Positions 14,501-28,993 of a stretch of DNA of 64,000 bases are shown one piece after another. The position numbers and the translations under genes were made by a program. Source of the DNA: Halisarca cf. caerulea (taxonomy: Eukaryota; Porifera; Demospongiae; Chondrillida; Halisarcidae); contig CAUJGJ010000371.1 in NCBI GenBank assembly GCA_963170055.1, positions 3,157,011-3,221,010 of the forward strand, read 5' to 3'. The notes under the pieces are model-generated. The model was not told the DNA's origin, searched no databases, and saw only the letters and a program-made list of their open reading frames with translations. Each line of letters begins with the position of its first letter. The first letter of the stretch is position 1.

Positions 14501-16081
14501 AAGTAGTTTAAATACTTTGCAAATTTAAAATCTTGCTATTTGTTCGTTATAAAAATACTTTGTTCACTTTCTGAGATGTTTGAATTTTGACTATTTCATG
14601 CTCTTCTTAATTTTAAAGTAATGTTTCCAACGTTCTTATTTCCAAAAGTAGTTTAAATACTTTGCAAATTTAAAATCTTGCTATTTGTTCGTTATAAAAA
14701 TACTTTGTTCACTTTCTGCGATGTTTGAATTTTGACTATTTCATGCTCTTCTTAATTTTAAAGTAATGTTTCTAACGTTCTTATTTCCAAAAGTTGTTTA
14801 AATACTTTGCAAATTTAAAATCTTGCTATTTGTTCGTTTTAAAAATACTTTGTTCACTTTCTGAGATGTTTGAATTTTGACTATTTCATGCTCTTCTTAA
14901 TTTTAAAGTAATGTTTCTAACGTTCTTATTTCCAAAAGTAGTTTAAATACTTTGCAAATTTAAAATCTTGCTATTTGTTCGTTATAAAAATACTTTTTTC
15001 ACTTTCTGCGATGTTTGAATTTTGACTATTTCATGCTCTTCTTAATTTTAAAGTAATGTTTCTAACGTTCTTATTTCCAAAAGTTGTTTAAATACTTTGC
15101 AAATTTAAAATCTTGCTATTTGTTCGTTTTAAAAATACTTTGTTCACTTTCTGCGATGTTTGAATTTTGACTATTTCATGCTCTTCTTAATTTTTAAGTA
15201 ATGTTTCTAACGTTCTTATTTCCAAAAGTTGTTTAAATACTTTGAAAATTTAAAATCTTGCTATTTGTTCGTTATAAAAATACTTTGTTCACTTTCTGAG
15301 ATGTTTGAATTTTCACTATTTCATGCTCTTCTTAGTTTTAAAGTAATGTTTCTAACGTTCTTATTTCCAAAAGAAGTTTAAATACTTTGCAAATTTAAAA
15401 TCTTGCTATTTGTTCGTTATAAAAATACTTTGTTCACTTTCTGCGATGTTTGAATTTTGACTATTTCATGCTCTTCTTAGTTTTAAAGTAATGTTTCTAA
15501 CGTTCTTATTTCCAAAAGTTGTTTAAATACTTTGCAAATTTAAAATCTTGCTATTTGTTCATTATAAAAATACTTTGTTCACTTTCTGAGATGTTTGAAT
15601 TTTGACTATTTCATGCTCTTCTTAATTTTAAGGTAATGTTTCTAACGTTCTTATTTCCAAAAGTTGTGTAAATACTTTGCAAATTTAAAATCTTGCTATT
15701 TGTTCGTTATAAAAATACTTTGTTCACTTTCTTAGATGTTTGAATTTTGACTATTTCATGCTCTTCTTAGTTTTAAAGTAATGTTTCTAACGTTCTTATT
15801 TCCAAAAGTAGTTTAAATACTTTGCAAATTTAAAATCTTGCTATTTGTTCGTTTTAAAAATACTTTGTTCACTTTCTGAGGTGTTTGAATTTTGACTATT
15901 TCATGCTCTTCTTAATTTTAAAGTAATGTTTCTAACGTTCTTATTTCCAAAAGTAGTTTAAATACTTTGCAAATTTAAAATCTTGCTATTTGTTCATTAT
16001 AAAAATACTTTGTTCACTTTCTGAGATGTTTGAATTTTGACTATTTCATGCTCTTCTTAATTTTAAAGTAATGTTTCTAAC

Positions 16082-18981
16082 GTTCTTATTTCCAAAAGTT
16101 GTTTAAATACTTTGCAAATTTAAAATCTTGCTATTTGTTCGTTTTAAAAATACTTTGTTCACTTTCTTAGATGTTTGAATTTTGACTATTTCATGCTCTT
16201 CTTAGTTTTAAAGTAATGTTTCTAACGTTCTTATTTCCAAAAGTTGTTTAAATACTTTGCAAATTTAAAATCTTGCTATTTGTTCGTTTTAAAAATACTT
16301 TGTTCACTTTCTGAGGTGTTTGAATTTTGACTATTTCATGCTCTTCTTAATTTTAAAGTAATGTTTCTAACGTTCTTATTTCCAAAAGTAGTTTAAATAC
16401 TTTGCAAATTTAAAATCTTGCTATTTGTTCATTATAAAAATACTTTGTTCACTTTCTGAGATGTTTGAATTTTGACTATTTCAAGCTCTTCTTAATTTTA
16501 AAGTAATGTTTCTAACGTTCTTATTTCCAAAAGTAGTTTAAATACTTTGCAAATTTAAAATCTTGCTATTTGTTCGTTTTAAAAATACTTTGTTCACTTT
16601 CTGCGATGTTTGAATTTTGAATATTTCATGCTCTTCTTAATTTTAAAGTAATGTTTCTAACGTTCTTATTTCCAAAAGTTGTTTAAATACTTTGCAAATT
16701 TAAAATCTTGCTATTTGTTCGTTATAAAAATACTTTGTTCACTTTCTGAGATGTTTGAATTTTAACTATTTCATGCTCTTCTTAATTTTAAAGTAATGTT
16801 TCTAACGTTCTTATTTCCAAAAGTTGTGTAAATACTTTGCAAATTTAAAATCTTGCTATTTGTTCGTTTTAAAAATACTTTGTTCACTTTCTGAGATGTT
16901 TGAATTTTGACTATTTCATGCTCTTCTTAATTTTAAAGTAATGTTTCTAACGTTCTTATTTCCAAAAGTAGTTTAAATACTTTGCAAATTTAAAATCTTG
17001 CTATTTGTTCGTTATAAAAATACTTTGTTCACTTTCTTCGATGTTTGAATTTTGACTATTTCATGCTCTTCTTAATTTTAAAGTAATGTTTCTAACGTTC
17101 TTATTTCCAAAAGTTGTTTAAATACTTTGCAAATTTAAAATCTTGCTATTTGTTCGTTATAAAAATACTTTGTTCACTTTCTGAGATGTTTGAATTTTGA
17201 CTATTTCATGCTCTTCTTAATTTTAAGGTAATGTTTCTAACGTTCTTATTTCCAAAAGTTGTGTAAATACTTTGCAAATTTAAAATCTTGCTATTTGTTC
17301 GTTTTAAAAATACTTTGTTCACTTTCTTAGATGTTTGAATTTTGACTATTTCATGCTCTTCTTAGTTTTAAAGTAATGTTTCTAACGTTCTTATTTCCAA
17401 AAGTTGTTTAAATACTTTGCAAATTTAAAATCTTGCTATTTGTTCGTTTTAAAAATACTTTGTTCACTTTCTGAGGTGTTTGAATTTTGACTATTTCATG
17501 CTCTTCTTAATTTTAAAGTAATGTTTCTAACGTTCTTATTTCCAAAAGTAGTTTAAATACTTTGCAAATTTAAAATCTTGCTATTTGTTCATTATAAAAA
17601 TACTTTGTTCACTTTCTGAGATGTTTGAATTTTGACTATTTCATGCTCTTCTTAATTTTAAAGTAATGTTTCTAACGTTCTTATTTCCAAAAGTAGTTTA
17701 AATACTTTGCAAATTTAAAATCTTGCTATTTGTTCGTTTTAAAAATACTTTGTTCACTTTCTGCGATGTTTGAATTTTGAATATTTCATGCTCTTCTTAA
17801 TTTTAAAGTAATGTTTCTAACGTTCTTATTTCCAAAAGTTGTTTAAATACTTTGCAAATTTAAAATCTTGCTATTTGTTCGTTATAAAAATACTTTGTTC
17901 ACTTTCTGAGATGTTTGAATTTTAACTATTTCATGCTCTTCTTAATTTTAAAGTAATGTTTCTAACGTTCTTATTTCCAAAAGTTGTGTAAATACTTTGC
18001 AAATTTAAAATCTTGCTATTTGTTCGTTTTAAAAATACTTTGTTCACTTTCTGAGATGTTTGAATTTTGACTATTTCATGCTCTTCTTAATTTTAAAGTA
18101 ATGTTTCTAACGTTCTTATTTCCAAAAGTAGTTTAAATACTTTGCAAATTTAAAATCTTGCTATTTGTTCGTTATAAAAATACTTTGTTCACTTTCTTCG
18201 ATGTTTGAATTTTGACTATTTCATGCTCTTCTTAATTTTAAAGTAATGTTTCTAACGTTCTTATTTCCAAAAGTTGTTTAAATACTTTGCAAATTTAAAA
18301 TCTTGCTATTTGTTCGTTATAAAAATACTTTGTTCACTTTCTGAGATGTTTGAATTTTGACTATTTCATGCTCTTCTTAATTTTAAGGTAATGTTTCTAA
18401 CGTTCTTATTTCCAAAAGTTGTGTAAATACTTTGCAAATTTAAAATCTTGCTATTTGTTCGTTATAAAAATACTTTGTTCACTTTCTTAGATGTTTGAAT
18501 TTTGACTATTTCATGCTCTTCTTAGTTTTAAAGTAATGTTTCTAACGTTCTTATTTCCAAAAGTTGTTTAAATACTTTGCAAATTTAAAATCTTGCTATT
18601 TGTTCGTTTTAAAAATACTTTGTTCACTTTCTGAGGTGTTTGAATTTTGACTATTTCATGCTCTTCTTAATTTTAAAGTAATGTTTCTAACGTTCTTATT
18701 TCCAAAAGTAGTTTAAATACTTTGCAAATTTAAAATCTTGCTATTTGTTCATTATAAAAATACTTTGTTCACTTTCTGAGATGTTTGAATTTTGACTATT
18801 TCATGCTCTTCTTAATTTTAAAGTAATGTTTCTAACGTTCTTATTTCCAAAAGTAGTTTAAATACTTTGCAAATTTAAAATCTTGCTATTTGTTCGTTTT
18901 AAAAAGACTTTGTTCACTTTCTGCGATGTTTGAATTTTGAATATTTCATGCTCTTCTTAATTTTAAAGTAATGTTTCTAAC
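16082..18981 (+). repeat. Sat1 HOR: 8-mer of 1,160 bp, about 2.5 copies
   Basis: Marker variants recur every 1,160 bp (8 monomers): TTTCTTAGATG at about 16,166, 17,326 and 18,486, and TTTTGAATATTTC with its variant base at 16,621, 17,781 and 18,941. Units run about 16,082-17,241 and 17,242-18,401, with a partial third that diverges near 18,982. Single-base differences between units are visible, for example TTCATGCT versus TTCAAGCT at about 16,484. Confidence 0.85.
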
Positions 18982-21602
18982 GTTCTTATTTCCAAAAGTT
19001 GTTTAAATACTTTGCAAATTTAAAATCTTGCTATTTGTTCGTTATAAAAATACTTTGTTCACTTTCTGAGATGTTTGAATTTTCACTATTTCATGCTCTT
19101 CTTAATTTTAAAGTAATGTTTCTAACGTTCTTATTTCCAAAAGTTGTTTAAATACTTTGCAAATTTAAAATCTTGCTATTTGTTCGTTATAAAAATACTT
19201 TGATCACTTTCTGAGATGTTTGAATTTTAACTATTTCATGCTCTTCTTAATTTTAAAGTAATGTTTCTAACGTTCTTATTTCCAAAAGTAGTTTAAATAC
19301 TTTGCAAATTTAAAATCTTGCTATTTGTTCGTTATAAAAATACTTTGTTCACTTTCTGAGATGTTTGAATTTTGACTATTTCATGCTCTTCTTAATTTTA
19401 AAGTAATGTTTCTAACGTTCTTATTTCCAAAAGTAGTTTAAATACTTTGCAAATTTAAAATCTTGCTATTTGTTCGTTATAAAAATACTTTGTTCACTTT
19501 CTGAGATGTTTGAATTTTGACTATTTCATGCTCTTCTTAATTTTAAAGTAATGTTTCTAACGTTCTTATTTCCAAAAGTAGTTTAAATACTTTGCAAATT
19601 TAAAATCTTGCTATTTGTTCGTTATAAAAATACTTTGTTCACTTTCTGCGATGTTTGAATTTTGACTATTTCATGCTCTTCTTAGTTTTAAAGTAATGTT
19701 TCTAACGTTCTTATTTCCAAAAGTAGTTTAAATACTTTGCAAATTTAAAATCTTGCTATTTGTTCGTTATAAAAATACTTTGTTCACTTTCTGAGATGTT
19801 TGAATTTTGACTATTTCATGCTCTTCTTAATTTTAAAGTAATGTTTCTAACGTTCTTATTTCCAAAAGTTGTGTAAATACTTTGCAAATTTAAAATCTTG
19901 CTATTTGTTCGTTTTAAAAATACTTTGTTCACTTTCTGAGATGTTTGAATTTTGACTATTTCATGCTCTTCTTAATTTTAAAGTAATGTTTCTAACGTTT
20001 TTATTTCTAAAAGTAGTTTAAATACTTTGCAAATTTAAAATCTTGCTATTTGTTCGTTATAAAAATTCTTTGTTCACTTTCTGAGATGTTTGAATTTTGA
20101 CTATTTCATGCTCTTCTTAATTTTAAAGTAATGTTTCTAACGTTCTTATTTCCAAAAGTAGTTTAAATACTTTGCAAATTTAAAATCTTGCTATTTGTTC
20201 GTTATAAAAATACTTTGTTCACTTTCTGCGATGTTTGAATTTTGACTATTTCATGCTCTTCTTAATTTTAAAGTAATGTTTCTAACGTTCTTATTTCCAA
20301 AAGTTGTTTAAATACTTTGCAAATTTAAAATCTTGCTATTTGTTCGTGATAAAAATACTTTGTTCACTTTCTGAGATGTTTGAATTTTGACTATTTCATG
20401 CTCTTCTTAATTTTAAAGTAATGTTTCTAACGTTCTTATTTCCAAAAGTAGTTTAAATACTTTGCAAATTTAAAATCTTGCTATTTGTTCGTTATAAAAA
20501 TACTTTGTTCACTTTCTGCGATGTTTGAATTTTGACTATTTCATGCTCTTCTTAATTTTAAAGTAATGTTTCTAACGTTCTTATTTCCAAAAGTTGTTTA
20601 AATACTTTGCAAATTTAAAATCTTGCTATTTGTTCGTTTTAAAAATACTTTGTTCACTTTCTGCGATGTTTGAATTTTGACTATTTCATTCTCTTCTTAA
20701 TTTTTAAGTAATGTTTCTAACGTTCTTATTTCCAAAAGTTGTTTAAATACTTTGAAAATTTAAAATCTTGCTATTTGTTCGTTATAAAAATACTTTGTTC
20801 ACTTTCTGAGATGTTTGAATTTTCACTATTTCATGCTCTTCTTAATTTTAAAGTAATGTTTCTAATGTTCTTATTTCCAAAAGTAGTTTAAATACTTTGC
20901 AAATTTAAAATCTTGCTATTTGTTCGTTATAAAAATACTTTGTTCACTTTCTGAGATGTTTGAATTTTGACTATTTTATGCTCTTCTTAATTTTAAAGTA
21001 ATGTTTCTAACGTTCTTATTTCCAAAAGTTGTTTAAATACTTTGCAAAATTAAAATCTTGCTATTTGTTCGTTATAAAAATACTTTGTTCACTTTCTGAG
21101 ATGTTTGAATTTTGACTATTTCATGCTCTTCTTAATTTTAAAGTAATGTTTCTAACGTTCTTATTTCCAAAAGTTGTTTAAATACTTTGCAAATTTAAAA
21201 TCTTGCTATTTGTTCGTTTTAAAAATACTTTGTTCACTTTCTGCGATGTTTGAATTTTGACTATTTCATGCTCTTCTTAATTTTTAAGTAATGTTTCTAA
21301 CGTTCTTATTTCCAAAAGTTGTTTAAATACTTTGAAAATTTAAAATCTTGCTATTTGTTCGTTATAAAAATACTTTGTTCACTTTCTGAGATGTTTGAAT
21401 TTTGACTATTTCATGCTCTTCTTAATTTTAAAGTAATGTTTCTAACGTTCTTATTTCCAAAAGTAGTTTAAATACTTTGCAAATTTAAAATCTTGCTATT
21501 TGTTCGTTATAAAAATACTTTGTTCACTTTCTGAGATGTTTGAATTTTGACTATTTCATGCTCTTCTTAATTTTAAAGTAATGTTTCTAACGTTCTTATT
21601 TC

Positions 21603-23900
21603 CAAAAGTTGTTTAAATACTTTGCAAAATTAACATCTTGCTATTTGTTCGTTATAAAAATACTTTGTTCACTTTCTGAGATGTTTGAATTTTGACTATT
21701 TCATGCTCTTCTTAATTTTAAAGTAATGTTTCTAACGTTCTTATTTCCAAAAGTAGTTTAAATACTTTGCAAATTTAAAATCTTGCTATTTGTTCGTTAT
21801 AAAAATACTTTGTTCACTTTCTGAGATGTTTGAATTTTGACTATTTCATGCTCTTCTTAATTTTAAAGTAATGTTTCTAACGTTCTTATTTCCAAAAGTA
21901 GTTTAAATACTTTGCAAATTTAAAATCTTGCTATTTGTTCGTTATAAAAATACTTTGTTCACTTTCTGCGATGTTTGAATTTTGACTATTTCATGCTCTT
22001 CTTAGTTTTAAAGTAATGTTTCTAACGTTCTTATTTCCAAAAGTAGTTTAAATACTTTGCAAATTTAAAATCTTGCTATTTGTTCGTTATAAAAATACTT
22101 TGTTCACTTTCTGCGATGTTTGAATTTTGACTATTTCATGCTCTTCTTAATTTTTAAGTAATGTTTCTAACGTTCTTATTTCCAAAAGTTGTTTAAATAC
22201 TTTGAAAATTTAAAATCTTGCTATTTGTTCGTTATAAAAATACTTTGTTCACTTTCTGAGATGTTTGAATTTTGACTATTTCATGCTCTTCTTAGTTTTA
22301 AAGTAATGTTTCTAACGTTCTTATTTCCAAAAGTAGTTTAAATACTTTGCAAATTTAAAATCTTGCTATTTGTTCGTTATAAAAATACTTTGTTCACTTT
22401 CTGAGATGTTTGAATTTTGACTATTTCATGCTCTTCTTAATTTTAAAGTAATGTTTCTAACGTTCTTATTTCCAAAAGTTGTTTAAATACTTTGCAAAAT
22501 TAACATCTTGCTATTTGTTCGTTATAAAAATACTTTGTTCACTTTCTGAGATGTTTGAATTTTGACTATTTCATGCTCTTCTTAATTTTAAAGTAATGTT
22601 TCTAACGTTCTTATTTCCAAAAGTAGTTTAAATACTTTGCAAATTTAAAATCTTGCTATTTGTTCGTTATAAAAATACTTTGTTCACTTTCTGAGATGTT
22701 TGAATTTTGACTATTTCATGCTCTTCTTAATTTTAAAGTAATGTTTCTAACGTTCTTATTTCCAAAAGTAGTTTAAATACTTTGCAAATTTAAAATCTTG
22801 CTATTTGTTCGTTATAAAAATACTTTGTTCACTTTCTGCGATGTTTGAATTTTGACTATTTCATGCTCTTCTTAGTTTTAAAGTAATGTTTCTAACGTTC
22901 TTATTTCCAAAAGTAGTTTAAATACTTTGCAAATTTAAAATCTTGCTATTTGTTCGTTATAAAAATACTTTGTTCACTTTCTGCGATGTTTGAATTTTGA
23001 CTATTTCATGCTCTTCTTAATTTTTAAGTAATGTTTCTAACGTTCTTATTTCCAAAAGTTGTTTAAATACTTTGAAAATTTAAAATCTTGCTATTTGTTC
23101 GTTATAAAAATACTTTGTTCACTTTCTGAGATGTTTGAATTTTCACTATTTCATGCTCTTCTTAATTTTAAAGTAATGTTTCTAACGTTCTTATTTCCAA
23201 AAGTAGTTTAAATACTTTGCAAATTTAAAATCTTGCTATTTGTTCGTTATAAAAATACTTTGTTCACTTTCTGAGATGTTTGAATTTTGACTATTTCATG
23301 CTCTTCTTAATTTTAAAGTAATGTTTCTAACGTTCTTATTTCCAAAAGTTGTTTAAATACTTTGCAAAATTAACATCTTGCTATTTGTTCGTTATAAAAA
23401 TACTTTGTTCACTTTCTGAGATGTTTGAATTTTGACTATTTCATGCTCTTCTTAATTTTAAAGTAATGTTTCTAACGTTCTTATTTCCAAAAGTAGTTTA
23501 AATACTTTGCAAATTTAAAATCTTGCTATTTGTTCGTTATAAAAATACTTTGTTCACTTTCTGAGATGTTTGAATTTTGACTATTTCATGCTCTTCTTAA
23601 TTTTAAAGTAATGTTTCTAACGTTCTTATTTCCAAAAGTAGTTTAAATACTTTGCAAATTTAAAATCTTGCTATTTGTTCGTTATAAAAATACTTTGTTC
23701 ACTTTCTGCGATGTTTGAATTTTGACTATTTCATGCTCTTCTTAGTTTTAAAGTAATGTTTCTAACGTTCTTATTTCCAAAAGTAGTTTAAATACTTTGC
23801 AAATTTAAAATCTTGCTATTTGTTCGTTATAAAAATACTTTGTTCACTTTCTGCGATGTTTGAATTTTGACTATTTCATGCTCTTCTTAGTTTTAAAGTA
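21603..23900 (+). repeat. Sat1 HOR: 6-mer of 870 bp, about 2.6 copies
   Basis: The rare variant GCAAAATTAACATC occurs at about 21,625, 22,495 and 23,365, exactly 870 bp (6 monomers) apart. It keeps a constant order with TTTTTAAGTAATG and TTTGAAAATTT monomers. Units are 21,603-22,472 and 22,473-23,342; a third from 23,343 loses agreement near 23,900. Confidence 0.85.
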
Positions 23901-26900
23901 ATGTTTCTAACGTTCTTATTTCCAAAAGTTGTTTAAATACTTTGCAAATTTAAAATCTTGCTATTTGTTCGTTATAAAAATACTTTGTTCACTTTCTGAG
24001 ATGTTTGAATTTTGACTATTTCATGCTCTTCTTAATTTTAAGGTAATGTTTCTAACGTTCTTATTTCCAAAAGTTGTGTAAATACTTTGCAAATTTAAAA
24101 TCTTGCTATTTGTTCGTTATAAAAATACTTTGTTCACTTTCTTAGATGTTTGAATTTTGACTATTTCATGCTCTTCTTAGTTTTAAAGTAATGTTTCTAA
24201 CGTTCTTATTTCCAAAAGTTGTTTAAATACTTTGCAAATTTAAAATCTTGCTATTTGTTCGTTTTAAAAATACTTTGTTCACTTTCTGAGGTGTTTGAAT
24301 TTTGACTATTTCATGCTCTTCTTAATTTTAAAGTAATGTTTCTAACGTTCTTATTTCCAAAAGTAGTTTAAATACTTTAAATTTAAAATCTTGCTATTTG
24401 TTCATTATAAAAATACTTTGTTCACTTTCTGAGATGTTTGAATTTTGACTATTTCATGCTCTTCTTAATTTTAAAGTAATGTTTCTAACGTTCTTATTTC
24501 CAAAAGTAGTTTAAATACTTTGCAAATTTAAAATCTTGCTATTTGTTCGTTTTAAAAATACTTTGTTCACTTTCTGCGATGTTTGAATTTTGACTATTTT
24601 ATGCTCTTCTTAATTTTAAAGTAATGTTTCTAACGTTCTTATTTCCAAAAGTTGTTTAAATACTTTGCAAAATTAAAATCTTGCTATTTGTTCGTTATAA
24701 AAATACTTTGTTCACTTTCTGAGATGTTTGAATTTTGACTATTTCATGCTCTTCTTAATTTTAAAGTAATGTTTCTAACGTTCTTATTTCCAAAAGTAGT
24801 TTAAATACTTTGCAAATTTAAAATCTTGCTATTTGTTCGTTATAAAAATACTTTGTTCACTTTCTGAGATGTTTTAATTTTGACTATTTCATGCTCTTCT
24901 TAATTTTAAAGTAATGTTTCTAACGTTCTTATTTCCAAAAGTAGTTTAAATACTTTGCAAATTTAAAATCTTGCTATTTGTTCGTTATAAAAATACTTTG
25001 TTCACTTTCTGCGATGTTTGAATTTTGACTATTTCATGCTCTTCTTAGTTTTAAAGTAATGTTTCTAACGTTCTTATTTCCAAAAGTAGTTTAAATACTT
25101 TGCAAATTTAAAATCTTGCTATTTGTTCGTTATAAAAATACTTTGTTCACTTTCTGCGATGTTTGAATTTTGACTATTTCATGCTCTTCTTAGTTTTAAA
25201 GTAATGTTTCTAACGTTCTTATTTCCAAAAGTTGTTTAAATACTTTGCAAATTTAAAATCTTGCTATTTGTTCGTTATAAAAATACTTTGTTCACTTTCT
25301 GCGATGTTTGAATTTTGACTATTTCATGCTCTTCTTAGTTTTAAAGTAATGTTTCTAACGTTCTTATTTCCAAAAGTAGTTTAAATACTTTGCAAATTTA
25401 AAATCTTGCTATTTGTTCGTTATAAAAATACTTTGTTCACTTTCTGCGATGTTTGAATTTTGACTATTTCATGCTCTTCTTAGTTTTAAAGTAATGTTTC
25501 TAACGTTCTTATTTCCAAAAGTTGTTTAAATACTTTGCAAATTTAAAATCTTGCTATTTGTTCGTTATAAAAATACTTTGTTCACTTTCTGAGATGTTTG
25601 AATTTTGACTATTTCATGCTCTTCTTAATTTTAAGGTAATGTTTCTAACGTTCTTATTTCCAAAAGTTGTGTAAATACTTTGCAAATTTAAAATCTTGCT
25701 ATTTGTTCGTTATAAAAATACTTTGTTCACTTTCTGAGATGTTTGAATTTTGACTATTTCATGCTCTTCTTAGTTTTAAAGTAATGTTTCTAACGTTCTT
25801 ATTTCCAAAAGTTGTTTAAATACTTTGCAAATTTAAAATCTTGCTATTTGTTCGTTTTAAAAATACTTTGTTCACTTTCTGAGGTGTTTGAATTTTGACT
25901 ATTTCATGCTCTTCTTAATTTTAAAGTAATGTTTCTAACGTTCTTATTTCCAAAAGTAGTTTAAATACTTTGCAAATTTAAAATCTTGCTATTTGTTCAT
26001 TATAAAAATACTTTGTTCACTTTCTGAGATGTTTGAATTTTGACTATTTCATGCTCTTCTTAATTTTAAAGTAATGTTTCTAACGTTCTTATTTCCAAAA
26101 GTAGTTTAAATACTTTGCAAATTTAAAATCTTGCTATTTGTTCGTTTTAAAAATACTTTGTTCACTTTCTGCGATGTTTGAATTTTGACTATTTCATGCT
26201 CTTCTTAATTTTAAAGTAATGTTTCTAACGTTCTTATTTCCAAAAGTAGTTTAAATACTTTGCAAATTTAAAATCTTGCTATTTGTTCGTTATAAAAATA
26301 CTTTGTTCACTTTCTGCGATGTTTGAATTTTGACTATTTCATGCTCTTCTTAGTTTTAAAGTAATGTTTCTAACGTTCTTATTTCGAAAAGTAGTTTAAA
26401 TACTTTGCAAATTTAAAATCTTGCTATTTGTTCGTTATAAAAATACTTTGTTCACTTTCTGCGATGTTTGAATTTTGACTATTTCATGCTCTTCTTAGTT
26501 TTAAAGTAATGTTTCTAACGTTCTTATTTCCAAAAGTTGTTTAAATACTTTGCAAATTTAAAATCTTGCTATTTGTTCGTTATAAAAATACTTTGTTCAC
26601 TTTCTGAGATGTTTGAATTTTGACTATTTCATGCTCTTCTTAATTTTAAGGTAATGTTTCTAACGTTCTTATTTCCAAAAGTTGTGTAAATACTTTGCAA
26701 ATTTAAAATCTTGCTATTTGTTCGTTATAAAAATACTTTGTTCACTTTCTTAGATGTTTGAATTTTGACTATTTCATGCTCTTCTTAGTTTTAAAGTAAT
26801 GTTTCTAACGTTCTTATTTCCAAAAGTTGTTTAAATACTTTGCAAATTTAAAATCTTGCTATTTGTTCGTTTTAAAAATACTTTGTTCACTTTCTGAGGT

Positions 26901-27833
26901 GTTTGAATTTTGACTATTTCATGCTCTTCTTAATTTTAAAGTAATGTTTCTAACGTTCTTATTTCCAAAAGTAGTTTAAATACTTTAAATTTAAAATCTT
27001 GCTATTTGTTCATTATAAAAATACTTTGTTCACTTTCTGAGATGTTTGAATTTTGACTATTTCATGCTCTTCTTAATTTTAAAGTAATGTTTCTAACGTT
27101 CTTATTTCCAAAAGTTGTTTAAATACTTTGCAAATTTAAAATCTTGCTATTTGTTCGTTATAAAAATACTTTGTTCACTTTCTGAGATGTTTGAATTTTC
27201 ACTATTTCATGCTCTTCTTAATTTTAAAGTAATGTTTCTAACGTTCTTATTTCCAAAAGTTGTTTAAATACTTTGCAAATTTAAAATCTTGCTATTTGTT
27301 CGTTATAAAAATACTTTGATCACTTTCTGAGATGTTTGAATTTTAACTATTTCATGCTCTTCTTAATTTTAAAGTAATGTTTCTAACGTTCTTATTTCCA
27401 AAAGTTGTTTAAATACTTTGCAAATTTAAAATCTTGCTATTTGTTCGTTATAAAAATACTTTGATCACTTTCTGAGATGTTTGAATTTTAACTATTTCAT
27501 GCTCTTCTTAATTTTAAAGTAATGTTTCTAACGTTCTTATTTCCAAAAGTTGTTTAAATACTTTGCAAATTTAAAATCTTGCTATTTGTTCGTTATAAAA
27601 ATACTTTGTTCACTTTCTGAGATGTTTGAATTTTGACTATTTCATGCTCTTCTTAATTTTAAAGTAATGTTTCTAACGTTCTTATTTCCAAAAGTTGTGT
27701 AAATACTTTGCAAATTTAAAATCTTGCTATTTGTTCGTGATAAAAATACTTTGTTCACTTTCTGAGATGTTTGAATTTTGACTATTTCATGCTCTTCTTA
27801 GTTTTAAAGTAATGTTTCTAACGTTCTTATTTC

Positions 27834-28993
27834 CAAAAGTAGTTTAAATACTTTGCAAATTTAAAATCTTGCTATTTGTTCGTTATAAAAATACTTTGTT
27901 CACTTTCTGCGATGTTTGAATTTTGACTATTTCATGCTCTTCTTAATTTTAAAGTAATGTTTCTAACGTTCTTATTTCCAAAAGTAGTTTAAATACTTTG
28001 CAAATTTAAAATCTTGCTATTTGTTCGTTATAAAAATACTTTGTTCACTTTCTGAGATGTTTGAATTTTGACTATTTCATGCTCTTCTTAATTTTAAAGT
28101 AATGTTTCTAATGTTCTTATTTCCAAAAGTAGTTTAAATACTTTGCAAATTTAAAATCTTGCTATTTGTTCGTTATAAAAATACTTTGTTCACTTTCTGC
28201 GATGTTTGAATTTTGACTATTTCATGCTCTTCTTAGTTTTAAAGTAATGTTTCTAACGTTCTTATTTCCAAAAGTAGTTTAAATACTTTGCAAATTTAAA
28301 ATCTTGCTATTTGTTCGTTATAAAAATACTTTGTTCACTTTCTGAGATGTTTGAATTTTGACTATTTCATGCTCTTCTTAATTTTAAAGTAATGTTTCTA
28401 ACGTTCTTATTTCCAAAAGTAGTTTAAATACTTTGCAAATTTAAAATCTTGCTATTTGTTCGTTATAAAAATACTTTGTTCACTTTCTGCGATGTTTGAA
28501 TTTTGACTATTTCATGCTCTTCTTAATTTTAAAGTAATGTTTCTAACGTTCTTATTTCCAAAAGTAGTTTAAATACTTTGCAAATTTAAAATCTTGCTAT
28601 TTGTTCGTTATAAAAATACTTTGTTCACTTTCTGAGATGTTTGAATTTTGACTATTTCATGCTCTTCTTAATTTTAAAGTAATGTTTCTAATGTTCTTAT
28701 TTCCAAAAGTAGTTTAAATACTTTGCAAATTTAAAATCTTGCTATTTGTTCGTTATAAAAATACTTTGTTCACTTTCTGCGATGTTTGAATTTTGACTAT
28801 TTCATGCTCTTCTTAGTTTTAAAGTAATGTTTCTAACGTTCTTATTTCCAAAAGTAGTTTAAATACTTTGCAAATTTAAAATCTTGCTATTTGTTCGTTA
28901 TAAAAATACTTTGTTCACTTTCTGAGATGTTTGAATTTTGACTATTTCATGCTCTTCTTAATTTTAAAGTAATGTTTCTAACGTTCTTATTTC
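27834..28993 (+). repeat. Sat1 HOR: two 4-mer units of 580 bp
   Basis: Four monomers in the order CTGCGAT, CTGAGAT with TCTAATGTTC, CTGCGAT with CTTAGTTTT, and CTGAGAT run 27,834-28,413 and repeat 28,414-28,993. The diagnostic TCTAATGTTC is near 28,111 and 28,691. A different 4-mer spacing (580 bp) marks GTTCGTGATAAAA near 30,631 and 31,211. Confidence 0.8.
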